Of a DNA stretch of 64,000 bases, positions 10,901 through 22,889 are shown in pieces (position 1 is the first letter of the stretch; the number at the start of each line of letters is the position of its first letter). The notes beneath the pieces were generated by a model. It ran no database searches and was not told where the DNA came from. It saw only the letters and a list, made by a program, of their open reading frames with translations. Made by a program: the position numbers and the translations under genes. Source of the DNA: Plantago major. Lineage: Eukaryota > Streptophyta > Magnoliopsida > Lamiales > Plantaginaceae. Where the stretch lies: NCBI GenBank assembly GCA_026545765.1, contig CM048841.1, positions 104,257,542 to 104,321,541 on the forward strand. The letters are read 5' to 3'.

Positions 10901-13900
10901 ACTGGAAATATGATAGATAACATCAAACCTACAAAACGAGTTTGCATACATGTGTCTTAATTATCTTGTTTGTCTTTTCTGCTCAGTGTCATACTACCTC
11001 TGTTTCCACATTTCTTATTATACTCACACCATAATATTATATGACTCGCAGTCTTGCACATTTAAGTTATCTGCCTATAATCTTACAATGGGGTATTAAA
11101 TTAAGCTGATACCCGGGTCCTATTCTTTTATTTGTCATTTAATTCTTTCATGGATACATGATATAGCACCCAAAGCAGTCTCATCATCCTTTTTAGTCTA
11201 AGCTCCACGGTTCTGTAGATTGCTTATCAATATGCATCTTTATTCTTTCATGAAGATCATCTCGTTGAACAAAATGATGGTGTTAAGTATTCTTGCTGTC
11301 ATTTTGAATGTGCCATTGCTCCTAAAGTTGGCGACTCAATCTATAATTGCATATTCTTATGATTCTCTGTAAATTTGAGACTTTTTTTTTTCTTTTTTTG
11401 CGTCTTATTGTTTTGGTCACTGCTGTCTGTGCGCTATATTTCCTTTCTCACGATCTGTTCTACATGTATTGGCAGAGGGATGCTAAAGAACTTAGAGGAC
11501 AAACAAATGTAGTAACAAATAACTCATATGACATGGAAGATATCGTGATGCCTCTTCATGAGTATATCGATGACCCTATTGCCAAAGAGATTGTTCATAA
11601 TGGAGCCACCTTCCAGGTATTAACAGTATTCTCTAGGTGAACACGCATGGCCTATGCAAGGATGACACGCACAAAACAGTGACTCTGTTTCTTCGCTAGG
11701 AGAAAAAAAAAGTAAATGATGTCATGGTGTCACTGTTATATGACTGCCTATAATAGATTCACATGCTCTTCATGTAGAGCTTTCAGCTGCTGTATTCTTA
11801 GTCTTTTATCTCTGTAGCGGAACTCAATTAGAAACAAGATTGAAGAAAAAGACTCCGTCCATTTATTTTAGTAGTTTGCAAGGATTGCTCAGGTTATAGG
11901 ATCTTAGACCCAGATAATGTGACACATAGATTTATTAATTTTGGTGATTTACCATGGAAAACATATGTGAATGCGGAATTGTGACAATCCCTACTTGTAT
12001 ATGTTATCGTTACCGGAGTAAGAAGTAACTCAGGTTTCCTTGTCATTTAGAATCTTAGTTGTTTTCATACACTTCACACCTGAGTGTCTGTGTAAATGTG
12101 TCATATTTAATCGTGCTTTTCTGATTTTCTTAGGTTGCTGGTCTGACAAACAACTCCTATATCATGGAATCACATGAAGTGCGCCATTGTGTACTCAAAT
12201 ATCAGACCCTTGGTGAACATGTTCTTGAAGTAGCGAAGGTAATTGGAGAAAGTCTCCGCAAGCATGCTAAACTTTTGGCACATGTATAGTTTCCCGTAGG
12301 ATTTCTTTATTCTGCAGTCTTAATCCTAGTAAATCATTGTAAATCTTGCAGAAGAGATTGGACGATATGTTGTACGTTGGAATTACTGAGAACCATAGAG
12401 AATCAGCCAACATGTTTGCTAACGTTGTGGGTGCACAAGTGTTATCTCAACACACAATATCAAGCTCCAGTTTAGAAGGTGCAAGTAACAATGATTCAGG
12501 TAGATTATCTTACAAAACTAGAATCTCAGTTGCTACAGCTGATGCGAAGATTATATGGCTGCTCAAAGCTTGTTATTTGTCTATATATAAGAATGCCTTT
12601 TGGTGCTTAAGTTTCGGACCAAGTCTTTGATTATTGTTTTACAGATGAATTGTCCTATTAAATCAAATCTATTATACTAGAAAAAGCTGTAAGTTGAATT
12701 GTGTCATTAACCCTCAAGTTTGACTGTAGAGCAACTTAAGTTTTTCAAAATACGTAAGATCAAGAAGATTTGCAATCACCACACTGAAGAAGTCAGCCTT
12801 TTGTAAAATCCATGTTGTATTTCAATTAAGACGACTTGCTTTCGGACAGAAGTAAAGAATTACATGCTATTTGCTCTGCCACAGAACAGAGGATTGTACA
12901 TGGGGATGCAAGCTCTGATGCTCATGATCAGGTAAGAAACTATTTATTCATATGATAATCTTTGACAATGAAGCATTCTCAAAGTCACATTCTATTTGCT
13001 GAATGCAGGGCAACTTGACGGTAGTGTCCAGTGGCAAGGATGAACCAACAAGTGAAAATGTGTGTTCAGACTTCTCTTAAATTCTTCACAAATGAGACTA
13101 GGGTATATGCGATTATATCTCCTAAATGGGTTTTGTTGCTCATTGTATCAGTTGACTGCTGAGAAGCTAATGGAAGAATATGAAATCTGTATGCTGACCT
13201 TAAGAAACACCCAAGCTGAACGGCGTGTAAATTCTCTGAAGAGAATTGCTCCAGCTAACTTTACAAAAGAGGTATGTGACCATAATATAGTATCCCAAGA
13301 TACACTTCAGAATAAATATCCATGATTTTCTTGAAAGATACTGATGAAAAGATTTTACTCCAATTTTCTACTAACTATTGGTTCATCCAATTTCAGGCTC
13401 GTCATCGGGTTCCTCCAGAGCTTCTCCACAAGATTGCATCACTCAACAGCCTGGATGTAGAACTTTATAAATATGCTCAATATGTGTTTCAGAAGCAACA
13501 AGCTCGTTTGACAGAGCGCACTGTTAAATCCGTAAGACAATATCTCTTTCTTGACCTTTTTAATGTTAATTGTGCTTTAGTGTTGACTTTTCATTTGTGG
13601 TGGACTTCGTGTTGATTATTCGATATTGTGAAATCACCTGTTCCTGGGTTATCTAGTCTCATTCTAAATCTTGATTCCAGTCAAGTGCTTTATTTTTTTG
13701 TTTTGGGCTAGAATTCTTGCGGTGTTTCACACAAATTAATTTGCAACAGGTTCTCTTAAGATTAGTGAAAGTTAGAGAAGCATGGGGTATCTTTTTGTTG
13801 CTTTTGATGTCTAAACAAGTTGTAACCATTGGATTTGATTCATGTTCCTCACATTGTCTGCAATTCATAGTTCTACGTTTCGAAAGAACTAATAAAACGC

Positions 13901-14162
13901 TCCCTTATTATGCTGATTGTACCTGCACGCTTAAAAGTGCTTCGCTGTAGATACTTGGAATACTTGGAAGAACTATCTCACTCCTTTATTATGCTAATGA
14001 TTGCAGGAAAACTCAAGCATCCTCACAAGGTCCACAAGCCCATATCCAAATTCCTCCAGACCTCCTTGGAAGTTCATGTCCTTAGCCATCACTAGTGTCG
14101 TGTTGCTTTTCATTTTCCTCTTTCTAAATTCAAGAAGACGAACATTTAAACTTAAACTGTAA
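7964..14162 (+). CDS. TPST: Tyrosylprotein sulfotransferase (TPST); exon 2 damaged, possible pseudogene
   Basis: Twelve exons fit in phase: 7964-8021, 8537-8714, 8855-8926, 10405-10705, 11476-11616, 12134-12238, 12352-12499, 12831-12931, 13009-13059, 13152-13271, 13397-13531, 14007-14162 (522 codons; the plant enzyme is about 500 residues). Exon 1 plus exon 2 encode a signal peptide (MRCMIFCLKLGIFLG...INA). Exon 4 has LRDPIERVFSTYEFS and the STLDIWPWKYLVPWMREDL block. Exon 12 encodes a C-terminal membrane helix near residues 494-510 followed by a basic tail. That is the type I Golgi architecture of plant TPST, which sulfates tyrosines of peptide hormones such as PSK, RGF and CIF using PAPS. 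In exon 2 the PAPS-loop region is broken: an extra base near 8652 leads to TGA at 8659-8661, a missing base near 8683 restores frame, and the expected R-T-G-G-R-T reads as L-T-G-G-F-D. If real, this copy cannot make active enzyme by normal splicing. Sequence error is the alternative. Confidence 0.9.
8141..8198. repeat. Short tandem duplication in TPST intron 1
   Basis: A 27-28-bp T/G-rich unit (T7, GGTTGGTTGGGTTTTGGGGAG) occurs twice, at 8141-8168 and 8172-8198, separated by TAG. Confidence 0.85.
10149..10337. mobile_element. MITE with GAGACCGTCTCTC ends, in TPST intron 3
   Basis: Left end GAGACCGTCTCTCGGGGAGACC and right end GGTCTCTCCGAGAGACGGTCTC are inverted repeats with one or two mismatches, about 190 bp apart. 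The interior repeats CATGTAATGTTTGT-type words on both strands, so the whole element could fold as one hairpin. No clear target duplication, so the superfamily is left open. Confidence 0.8.
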
Positions 14163-17100
14163 GTCTCGTTGGCGGTTAGTTCCTGACATCTCAATTGCAG
14201 AGGAACATCGTAGAATACAGTAGGCCTCAAGAATTGAATGATATCAAAAGATTTGGCTACTGCAGTGCGATTCACTTATTCTTCCCAGGATTCTGTTCAA
14301 CAGTTTCACAGGTAGTATACGCATACTGGGAGATGCTGTAACCTTATTAACATGCGTAAATTCTTGATTCACAACCTTTAATTCTATAAGTTCAGAGCAG
14401 TAGGCCTGGTTTGTATGTGATGAAATTAGTGTGTAGCAACTTGATCATCATTAGGAAGACAATGCTCTATCAATTTCTTGAAATTCTTCGGAATTTGGCT
14501 TGGTTTCATGAGAATTTGGCAATCATGCAATTGCATGCTGATGATGACTTATCTGGTATTCTGGTCCCCATAATTATTCAATTGTACTGCATGCTGATGT
14601 TACAATTTTTGTCGCTAAATGCCCACTGTAGATGGATAAGTATTCATTTCACCTAACTTGGCATCCATCGTAAAACTTGGACATTCGTTAATTAACACTC
14701 ATTTCATTATTCGTTCATTCTTCGTTATTATTAACTTCTGTCGGAATTTTTAAGCGGACTTGACATTTAATCATTGACTTCCAGACAAAAAGCCACAGTA
14801 TCAAACAAAACCTCAACAGATTGGTTTATGTTTAACACTCATTAATTAACACTCATTTCGTTAATTATCCGCTGAATTTTTAAGCGGACTTGACATTTAA
14901 TAATGGGACTTCCAGCAGAAAGTATCTATATATTATTGGGCTGATCTTTTCCCTATTTGGTCTATAAAGCAGAAATACTCAACTTTTTTTTTTTTACCAC
15001 TTGTATATGTTTTGAGTAAATGCAACAGTTAACTTGAGCAGCAAATAGGGTAAAGGGTTGGACGATGTTGAATGAACTAATACCTTAATTCTATGACTTT
15101 TATACATTGGCTAACGCAGATGCGAAAAGTTAAAATGAATCGAAAACATGAAAATACGATTTCAGTGATAAAAATGTGTAATAATAGTAGTAATATTATT
15201 TGTTATGCGTGTGATGGTTTTCATTTTCTGTAATATGTAGCGTTTTATGGAACACTTGAAAAGGAAAACAAGTTATGCGGGATGGATGTAATACGAATCG
15301 CGATACCTTTATGTGCATTACAATTGTCTAACCACTTGTGCATGATGGAATAGTAGTGTAAATATGAAAGCGATAATTTGCAGTGTGCAATAACGCGCAA
15401 GGGCCTTGGACAGGATGAGTTTGGGCCCATGAGAGCAACAGGCCCACAGCCCATTCCAAAGAAGCATGTGATTTGTTGGGAAATTCAAACTCTGCTGGCA
15501 AGCAATAACTTCCTGTTGTAGTGTTGTAGCAGAATTCAAGTATCTCATGTGCATTGAATTTATTTCAAAATTATTGCATGAACTGGGAATTACTTATTGG
15601 TTAAGAATTGAATAATATATGTGTAATGTACTCGAGGTCCGACTCTTTAGGTCGACGCTGTCACGTACTCCTAAACCTCACAATCATATTAATTATATAA
15701 AACCTGCCAATATGACACCCATTCTAACATCACTCCAAAAAAACACATTTGACTTTTGAGTTATGATGAATAAATTTGTAAAACTAAAGGTGTATAATGT
15801 AGATATGAGTAGCGTTTTAGGCCTTCAAACCCTAAAACTTCGGGTGTTACAATTTATATAACTTACGGTGGATTGAAAAAAGAAAGTATGAATAATAGAT
15901 TAGCGGAGAGAAAAAAGGGATGTTAGCTAGCTTGATTGCTTGTTCTTGGGAGATAATTTTGAAGGAGTGAAATTGTCTTCTATTCGAGTAAAGTATATAC
16001 TATCACATAGTGGGATAATTAACTACTAGTAGGATAATTTATAAACCAAAGTTATGATTCACTTTGCTTTGCTTAATGATCATTACATGGTATTCAAACT
16101 TACAAATCATGAGAGTAACACTACATCATCCAGATGATTACTCTCATGCCAGCTAAAAGATAGTTTGCATACACCACCAAGAAAATAAAAAGAGATATAA
16201 TCACCCGATAATAGTATTTATTATCAATTTATGAACATAAAATACAACTAAATGAGGTCAGAGTTTATAAAATTTGTGAACCGATCTACCCAATACTACT
16301 TTTGTTAATAATCAATCATCTATCTCAAATTAGTGTTCTAAGTTAAAAATGTATGTTTGATTTAAAGGTTTATTAGTTGCTAGGCATATACATCAATTTA
16401 GAGGGTGCATAACCCACATCGTCAAACGTAATATTACAAAACTTACAATTGAATTCAACATGAACATAACAATGGTTTAAGTAAAAGATATAAAGGTAAA
16501 CTTGAAAATGTAAAACACAACCTCAAATTATTTATCACAAAGTCTTGGAATATAGATACTTAATTGTGAGTATTAGTATGTTTTATTCAATAAGAAGAGT
16601 GTTTTATGAGTTACAGTAACAATTTATTTAGGTGAGTAGTATCTTTTATCCGGTGTTCCAAGATATTTAAAGGTTTTAAACGCTTAAAAACGATTTTACG
16701 ATTTTAGAAGAATCAAAAGTAGCTTTTTAAGATTTTATATTACAACTTCTCAAGAACTTCTCCTAAAAAGTTATGAATCGCCTATGTTTCCAAGAACTAA
16801 ATAATGATTCTAATCATGCAAGTTTAGTAGATTTTTTTCCAATTAAAATCAACTAATTAAATTAATTTTTACAAACACTAAAAACTAAAACTTATGCTTT
16901 TACAACTTTAAGCTGATTTTTGTATATTATATTAATGACTTTTGATTAAAATCAACTTTAATAATTTTTAACAAAAACATTAAAAAAAAAAAAAAAAAAA
17001 AAGTATTCGCAAATACACAGTTACACATTCTTAATTCAATACACCATCATCACCACACCCGATAACTGTCAACCCCAAACAGTACCGTACCTATTCCTTT

Positions 17101-17280
17101 CCCATTTCTTCACAAGCAAAACCGTACTTTGTTGTTTTTCTCTAAAAAAGTACAAAATCAGACAAATGTGGACTAGATTTTATTTCAAAAATACAAATAA
17201 AAAACAAAGATATCCAACTTTCCAAATTTACCCCTGTCTTCTTACCCTATCCTTTTTTCTGCCAAACCCTCTTTACATTT
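14163..17280. other. Intergenic region between TPST and the GATA gene
   Basis: AT-rich sequence without credible coding frames. The only internal structure I see is a short direct duplication (listed separately) and an A20 run near 16981-17002. The first few hundred bases should include the TPST 3' UTR. Confidence 0.5.
14691..14914. repeat. Direct repeat around TTTTTAAGCGGACTTGACATTTAAT
   Basis: Unit 1 (14691-14786) and unit 2 (14845-14914) both run from ATTAACACTCATTTC to GACTTCCAG through the motif AATTTTTAAGCGGACTTGAC. Unit 2 is shorter by an internal deletion. Confidence 0.75.
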
Positions 17281-18195
17281 CCTTTCCTCTTCTCTTCCGC
17301 AGCAACACAATCTTTCCCATGGCGTGACAAGGGGTTTTAGGGTTTTACTCTCTGGTAAGTATTCTCCTCTTTTTTTCACTTTTCCCCATCCCAAGTTTTC
17401 ATTTTTTTACTACCCTTTGGTCTTTCTTGGCGAACCTTTCAGTTTTTCTCTTGTGGGTGCGTCTCTGTTTTCTTGTTGTAGAGAGAATGTAGTTAACTTT
17501 CCTTTCTTCCATTTCATGTTCTTACATTTTTCGTTTCTGTACTAGGTTGTGTAAAAATCAAGTCTTTTCCGTGGAAACCTAGGTTTTGGGTGAAAATGAC
17601 TTCCAAATGATGTTGTTTGTGTTTTACCTTAAAAACCAAGTCAATTAGAGGACTCATTTTGACCTTTAGATTATATGATGTAGAAGATTCCAAACTAGAG
17701 TCCTATTTTTGGTGCTGCTTTGAAGTAGTCAAGAGTTTGAGTAGATTTGCTCACTTATGTATTTTATAGCTTTTATTTAGCCAAGAAAATCAAGGATATG
17801 GGTCTGGTTATTCGGTTTGGAGATAGAAATTACCACTCACTTTTATTTCTTTGCGATTGGCTTAAACTATGTATCATGTATTTGAATTTATATGTTTGGT
17901 GTTTGAAATTAGAGTCTTACGGTTTGCTTATTGTTTAAGGTTGGGAAGTAATAAGATAAAAGAGTCCAAAGGGATTTTAAAAAAACTAGTAAAAAATATT
18001 ACCTAAAGAAAAAAAGAATCCTGGATTTACAAATTATCTAATGTCTGCGTTCAGCAAAATTTGTGTACGTTCTTGCTAAAGCTTGTATTTTTATCTTCGG
18101 GTCGAATTTGAATTATGTAATGTATCTTTGGTTAATTCCTGTTCAGGCTTATTTGGTCGTCTACGTCTATATAATTTCGATGTTTGTCTATCTAG
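17281..18195 (+). promoter_or_regulatory. 5' leader exon, minimal uORF and leader intron of the GATA gene
   Basis: A probable leader exon ends at 17354 (TCTCTG before GTAAGTATT), and the acceptor TATCTAG ends at 18195, three bases before the start codon at 18199. The leader carries a two-codon upstream ORF, ATG-GCG-TGA, at 17319-17327. The flank at 17220-17300 is pyrimidine-rich, as expected near a plant transcription start. Confidence 0.55.
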
Positions 18196-18198
18196 GAT

Positions 18199-19844
18199 AT
18201 GAATATGGTTGAGCCATTGGACGGATTGGATGACCTAGGGCTACTTAATATTTTAGATTTTCAATTGGATAATGAAGATGAAGAGGGCTATGGGGACATT
18301 GGGGATTGGGATGCTAGCAAATCCCAAGATCTTGGGCCTATTCCTTCGGACTTGATTATGGGACAGTCAGTGATACCTCGCAGTGCCATGAAAACTCAGC
18401 CTCGTTGTTTCGGGCCTGGAATTGTGACTTCGGTGAGTTCTTAGTATCGTACTAGTTGTTGCACAGTTCTTTAATGGAGCCATATTCCTAGACTAGAAAG
18501 CAGAACTCAGTTAACTAGTTAAGTATCTCTTACTTGAATTGAACTATTGTCTACTCCAAATTTAAATTAAGTTTTCTGATATAACTCATCAAAGTCTTTT
18601 TGGGTCTGTTTCTCAAGATTATGTATTACACACGAGACCAAAACCAAGTACGTGCACCTTGTGTGTAAACTGTAAAGTAGCTTCCAGGATCTTTGAATTA
18701 CATTCGAGAAACTAGTAGTCAAGATAGTAAAGATACTGTATCTGTTTAGCTTACTTGAAATTAATATGTAAGGGCTTCATGGAGTTCCTTTTCTTCAGTT
18801 TGATTTGCCTCGTTCGTGTGGCTACAAGTGGTATAGCATTAAACCCCATCTTGTGTAGGCTATGGTAGGGTTTGTCTCTTTATACGTTGAGTTCAGAATA
18901 ATTGCCTAAGTCATGTAGCATCTGCTATTATTCAGCACATCCCCATGCTTGCGGCCTAGTAGCGTATGGCCTAATGCATGAATATGTAGACAGGAGCAAC
19001 CTGTTTATTATCTTTCTGTATGTGAAAGTAGGCTTCATCTCTTTTCAAGTCTGCAGTACTAATGTTTTCGATGTTTATTATGATCCTGCCTTTTTTTTTC
19101 TTTTTAATTTCTTTCTAACTATTTTTTCATCATTCAAACCAAAAGATATGTGGAACTCCGACACAGCAGCAGGGCAACTATGTTCAAGAGGCCTCGGTTT
19201 CCCACATCCGCAGACATAGTAAATATGCCGAGTTCCAAGAACCCAGCATGTTCCAGACACAAAGCCCTGTTTCAGTGCTTGAGAGCAACGGTTCCTCCTC
19301 ATCTGGCAAGATGCTACCTATCAAAACCGGCAGTGAGATCCCAAGACGAGCCAGATCCAAAAGAGTAAGACCTTCGGATCCTAATGGGTGGCTTGAAGTC
19401 TTAGCTGCTTCCACCTTCAAGAAGACCTCAAGTGGAAGGAAATGTAATGGCAGAAGGAAGAGATTATCTCCAATGGAAACCGTCAAAGTTTATGAAGAGG
19501 TTCCTGATGATGCTTCGCCTTATCCAGGTGTTGTGAAAAAGTGCAGCCACTGCCAAATAACGAGGACACCTCAGTGGAGGGAGGGGCCTATGGGTCCTAA
19601 GACACTGTGCAATGCATGTGGGGTCCGGTACCGTTCTGGACGTCTATACCCTGAGTATCGTCCAGCAGCAAGCCCAACGTTTGTTCCATCACTGCATTCC
19701 AACTCTCACAGGAAGGTTATCGAGATGAGAAACAAAGCTGAACAACAGCAGCAGGTAACTAGAGTGGAAATACTGAGGATTGAGGCACTCCCAATGTCTC
19801 CTCCGATGGAACTTGTCCCTATGAGTAGCCAGTTCTTTGATTAG
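18199..19844 (+). CDS. GATA zinc-finger transcription factor, class A (subfamily I)
   Basis: Two exons, 18199-18432 and 19146-19844, join in phase 0 to give 310 residues. Exon 1 encodes an acidic N terminus ([15 protein letters not shown]). Exon 2 carries a basic patch ([10 protein letters not shown]) and one C-X2-C-X18-C-X2-C finger with cysteines at 211, 214, 233 and 236. The finger is followed by the [19 protein letters not shown] and [12 protein letters not shown] blocks, which are diagnostic of plant class A GATA factors. These bind W-GATA-R sites in the nucleus and take part in light and developmental regulation. The acceptor CCAAAAG at 19145 is not strongly pyrimidine-rich but keeps frame across the family-typical intron. 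No damage is seen. GATA8 to GATA12-type relatives are closest by motif; I do not assign one. Confidence 0.92.
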
Positions 19845-21096
19845 TGGTGTAATGCAACCTGATGATGATGTTTTCTCTAGTTAGGTAAACCGTCCATTGT
19901 AGTTTTGAGTTGAATGTTCTCATCCTCTCATCTCTTCTCTTTAACGAGTTGTCTTATTCGTCTTGGGGCAATGTGATTATGCTTGGATGGAACTTAGTCA
20001 CTATTGTCAATAGGCTAGGACAGGTAACAAACTGAAAAGAGTTGTGGTGATGCTGAGAATGTTGACATATTTAGTCATTATTGTCCATACTACTATTTTT
20101 TTCGTAGGGAGGGGCACTTGGTTATCCAGTATGTATGCTGGTGTATCTTATGAATCATTTACGACTTAGTACGGTTCATTCTAAAAATTGCGACTGTGTT
20201 GGAACCTCCAAGTTGCTCTCCATCTAGAAGAAACAAGCATGAGAAATTGAGAACTCACAGGAAAGATGAACGCGTTATATGCTTCCTAAAAGCGGAAATT
20301 GTGAGCTTACATTTGCATTTCTCGAACATCATGTATGGCTTGTGAATTTATCTGTGTTCTTTGGAACTGGGAATTAGTGTGTATGCGGTAAGGAAAAAAA
20401 AAACCATCGGAGTTCTTATGATCTGCCCGTTCCCACACAAATATGTTTGGTGGCGGAACATTATGGCATGCCAATAAAAGAATACTCCCTCCGCTCGGAC
20501 CCCTCTGTTCTTAAAAGCCTGACCATTTGACTTTTTTAATCAATTATAATCAACTTTGATCATAAATTATTTTTAAACTATAACAATAAAAAAAATTATC
20601 AAAATTATATGATAAAAGTTTAATAAGTAAATAATCTTATTTAGTATTAAAATATTAGTATATGTTAAGATTAATTAATGGTCAAACTTGATTATTATTG
20701 ACCATAAAATCCAAATAATCAAGCTTGTAAAAGATTATTTCATTAATGTTCACGCTCAAAATGAGCTCGAACTCTAAGAGCTTAGAGTTGGCTTTAAAAC
20801 GACTTACTAATATACTTCTATTTATCAATTCCTGACTAAGAGATTTAATAATCTACATCTTCAAGAGTTTAGGAATTTAAGGTCAATTTTAAGTTCCTCA
20901 AGCATTAATATGTAGGATGATAAAGGCAAGACACCTTTATTAAATGCAGTGTACATTTTTAGCATATCGTTATAACCTCTTTATTTATTAGAAATATTAA
21001 AATTAGTCCCAGTCTTTTTCTTTTTTCATAAAACCCTCTAAACCCCACATTTAAAAAAAATCACACTTCCCAGTACCACAAACAACAAAAAAAATC
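19845..21096. other. Intergenic, with one Stowaway-like end
   Basis: The GATA 3' UTR is followed by AT-rich DNA. At 20483 ATACTCCCTCCGCTCGGACC has the CTCCCTCCG signature of a Stowaway terminus, but I find no matching opposite end within 400 bp, so it is probably truncated or decayed. No coding signal. Confidence 0.5.
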
Positions 21097-21330
21097 ATGT
21101 GCTACAAGTATTGGCCGGAATACGACAATGGTCATGAGTATGAAAAGATATATATTGTTTGAATTTGATATTTATAGTCCTTAATGATTATACTAATAGC
21201 GCGGTTCAATTAGCTAAATTTCGATGATATTTTTGAAAAATCGAAAAAAATTGATCCAAAACCCAAATTCAAATATTATCAAATATGGTAGGATTTCAGG
21301 TTCAAAACCTGCAAGAATGCATCACCGGTG

Positions 21331-21771
21331 GGATTTGAGGATACCGTAACCTTTTTTTGAAAATCGCTTTATATTTTGTCATATTCGTTTATATTTGCTA
21401 CTATGTTTTAATTTGTCAGTGTAATCCATTTATTGATCTGGATAGATGCCCAACAAATCTTGATAAAGAAGAAGATCCTTGGAGATGATCAACCACGTTA
21501 TTTTAGACCTTCACCGAAACCATCATCTACTACTCTATGTTTCCGTGCAAGAACAGGCCGCCGGGTAGGATTTGAGGCTACCAAAACCCTTTTTTAAAAT
21601 ATTTTTTAAGATTCGTTTATATTTGTTGTTATGATTTAATTTGTTAGCGTAATCCATTTATTAATCCAGATAAACCTAACAAATCTTGATGAAGAAGAAG
21701 ATCCTTGGAGATGATCAACCACGTTATATTATACCTTCACCGGAACCATCATCTACTACTCTACGTTTCCG
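21331..21771. repeat. Tandem duplication, about 237 bp, at the outer end of the left arm
   Basis: Two units start with GGATTTGAGG (21331 and 21568) and share GAAGAAGATCCTTGGAGATG and CCATCATCTACTACTCT. The right arm shows a comparable doublet near 59390 and 59630 with 238-bp spacing, so the doubling predates the inverted duplication. Confidence 0.85.
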
Positions 21772-22328
21772 TGCTCCACGATTATCCGCCGACATAAAAA
21801 ATGAAAAATCAATCAAACGATCATTATATAACAAAGTTCACAAGTTCAATGATTGAATGGCAGAACAATTGTTTAAGTATAAATGATCATAACAACTGTT
21901 TCAACAAAAAAAAAAATAGAAACAAAAAGGTAGTAGTAACATTTATACATTACATATTGACTCTATTTACGATGTAAGATTAACAGTAACATACAGGGAA
22001 AACACAAATAATTACGAAAGAACTATTGGACATGCATAAAAAAAGATTATAGCTATAAAACAATTACAAGAATAATGATATATTCACAAACAAATATGAT
22101 TTCAGGTATAAGTAAAACCTTACGTAAAATTTAGGCCCAAATTATTACGAAGGAAAGTGAAAAAAGATTTTAAAAAAAAGAAGAATAAAAATTACATGAT
22201 AAACCGTTTCTATGCACATAACCGGTTAAATCTGACCAGAACCAGTGTTCTCGTCGATCAAACTTCATTGTGGAGCTTCTTCAAGCTCCAGACCAGAGCT
22301 TGTCACAAACTCCAATCTAGAGCTTTGA

Positions 22329-22374
22329 GAGCTCCGCCGATCAGAGCATTGAACAGCTCTGATTATCGGAGCTC
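22329..22374. repeat. GAGCTC-bounded imperfect hairpin
   Basis: GAGCTCCGCCGATCAGAGC at 22329-22347 pairs with GCTCTGATTATCGGAGCTC at 22356-22374 across an 8-base loop, with three mismatched positions. It lies in sequence present only in the left arm. Confidence 0.8.
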
Positions 22375-22417
22375 CAGTACGATTGGGTTGTTTAGAATTT
22401 TTTTGTTTTAAATAGTA

Positions 22418-22889
22418 CTCCATCACCCCGCAGAACTTCATACATTTGTCATTTTTAACCGTCCCACAGAACTTCATACTTTACTAAACAAGTAAGCTAC
22501 CCCACACCCAACAAATAATAAACAATCTCAACATTACACATAAATTATACTCCCTCCGTCCCATGAATCTAGTCTAATATTTCTTTTATGGTTGTCCCAC
22601 GAATATAGTCCATAAAATAAAGAAAAAAATACACCCACTAATCAATTTAATATTCATATTATACTCATTTATTACCAAAGTGCCACTCATCTCCAACAAA
22701 AAGTAATCCAAATATTATGTGAGGTCCACAATAACAATAAACAATTGACTTTCTTAAAAACAGTGCCGAAAATAAACCGAAAATAAAGTACACTTTTTTC
22801 AATCTTTTTAATATATTATCATTATCTTAACTTTTCACATAAAAGTACGCGTCGACCTTAATGTATGAAGTTCTCTGTGACAGAGGGAG
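22418..22889. mobile_element. Stowaway-type MITE mosaic
   Basis: The right end (AATGTATGAAGTTCTCTGTG...GAGGGAG, ending 22889) pairs with an outer left end (CTCCATCACC...AGAACTTCATACATT, from 22419). A second left-type end, CTCCCTCCGTCCCATG, lies inside at 22550. This looks like one Stowaway element interrupted or replaced by another. The element is absent from the right arm. Confidence 0.65.

Noticed and set aside
12841-12855. TPST exon 8 starting at the CGGACAG or CAGAAG acceptor
   Set aside because: Both give the wrong frame for the following exons; the acceptor ending at 12830 (CAATTAAG) keeps frame and was used.
18902-19219. Open frame across the GATA intron and start of exon 2
   Set aside because: Different frame from the zinc finger and spans the splice acceptor; intronic by-product.
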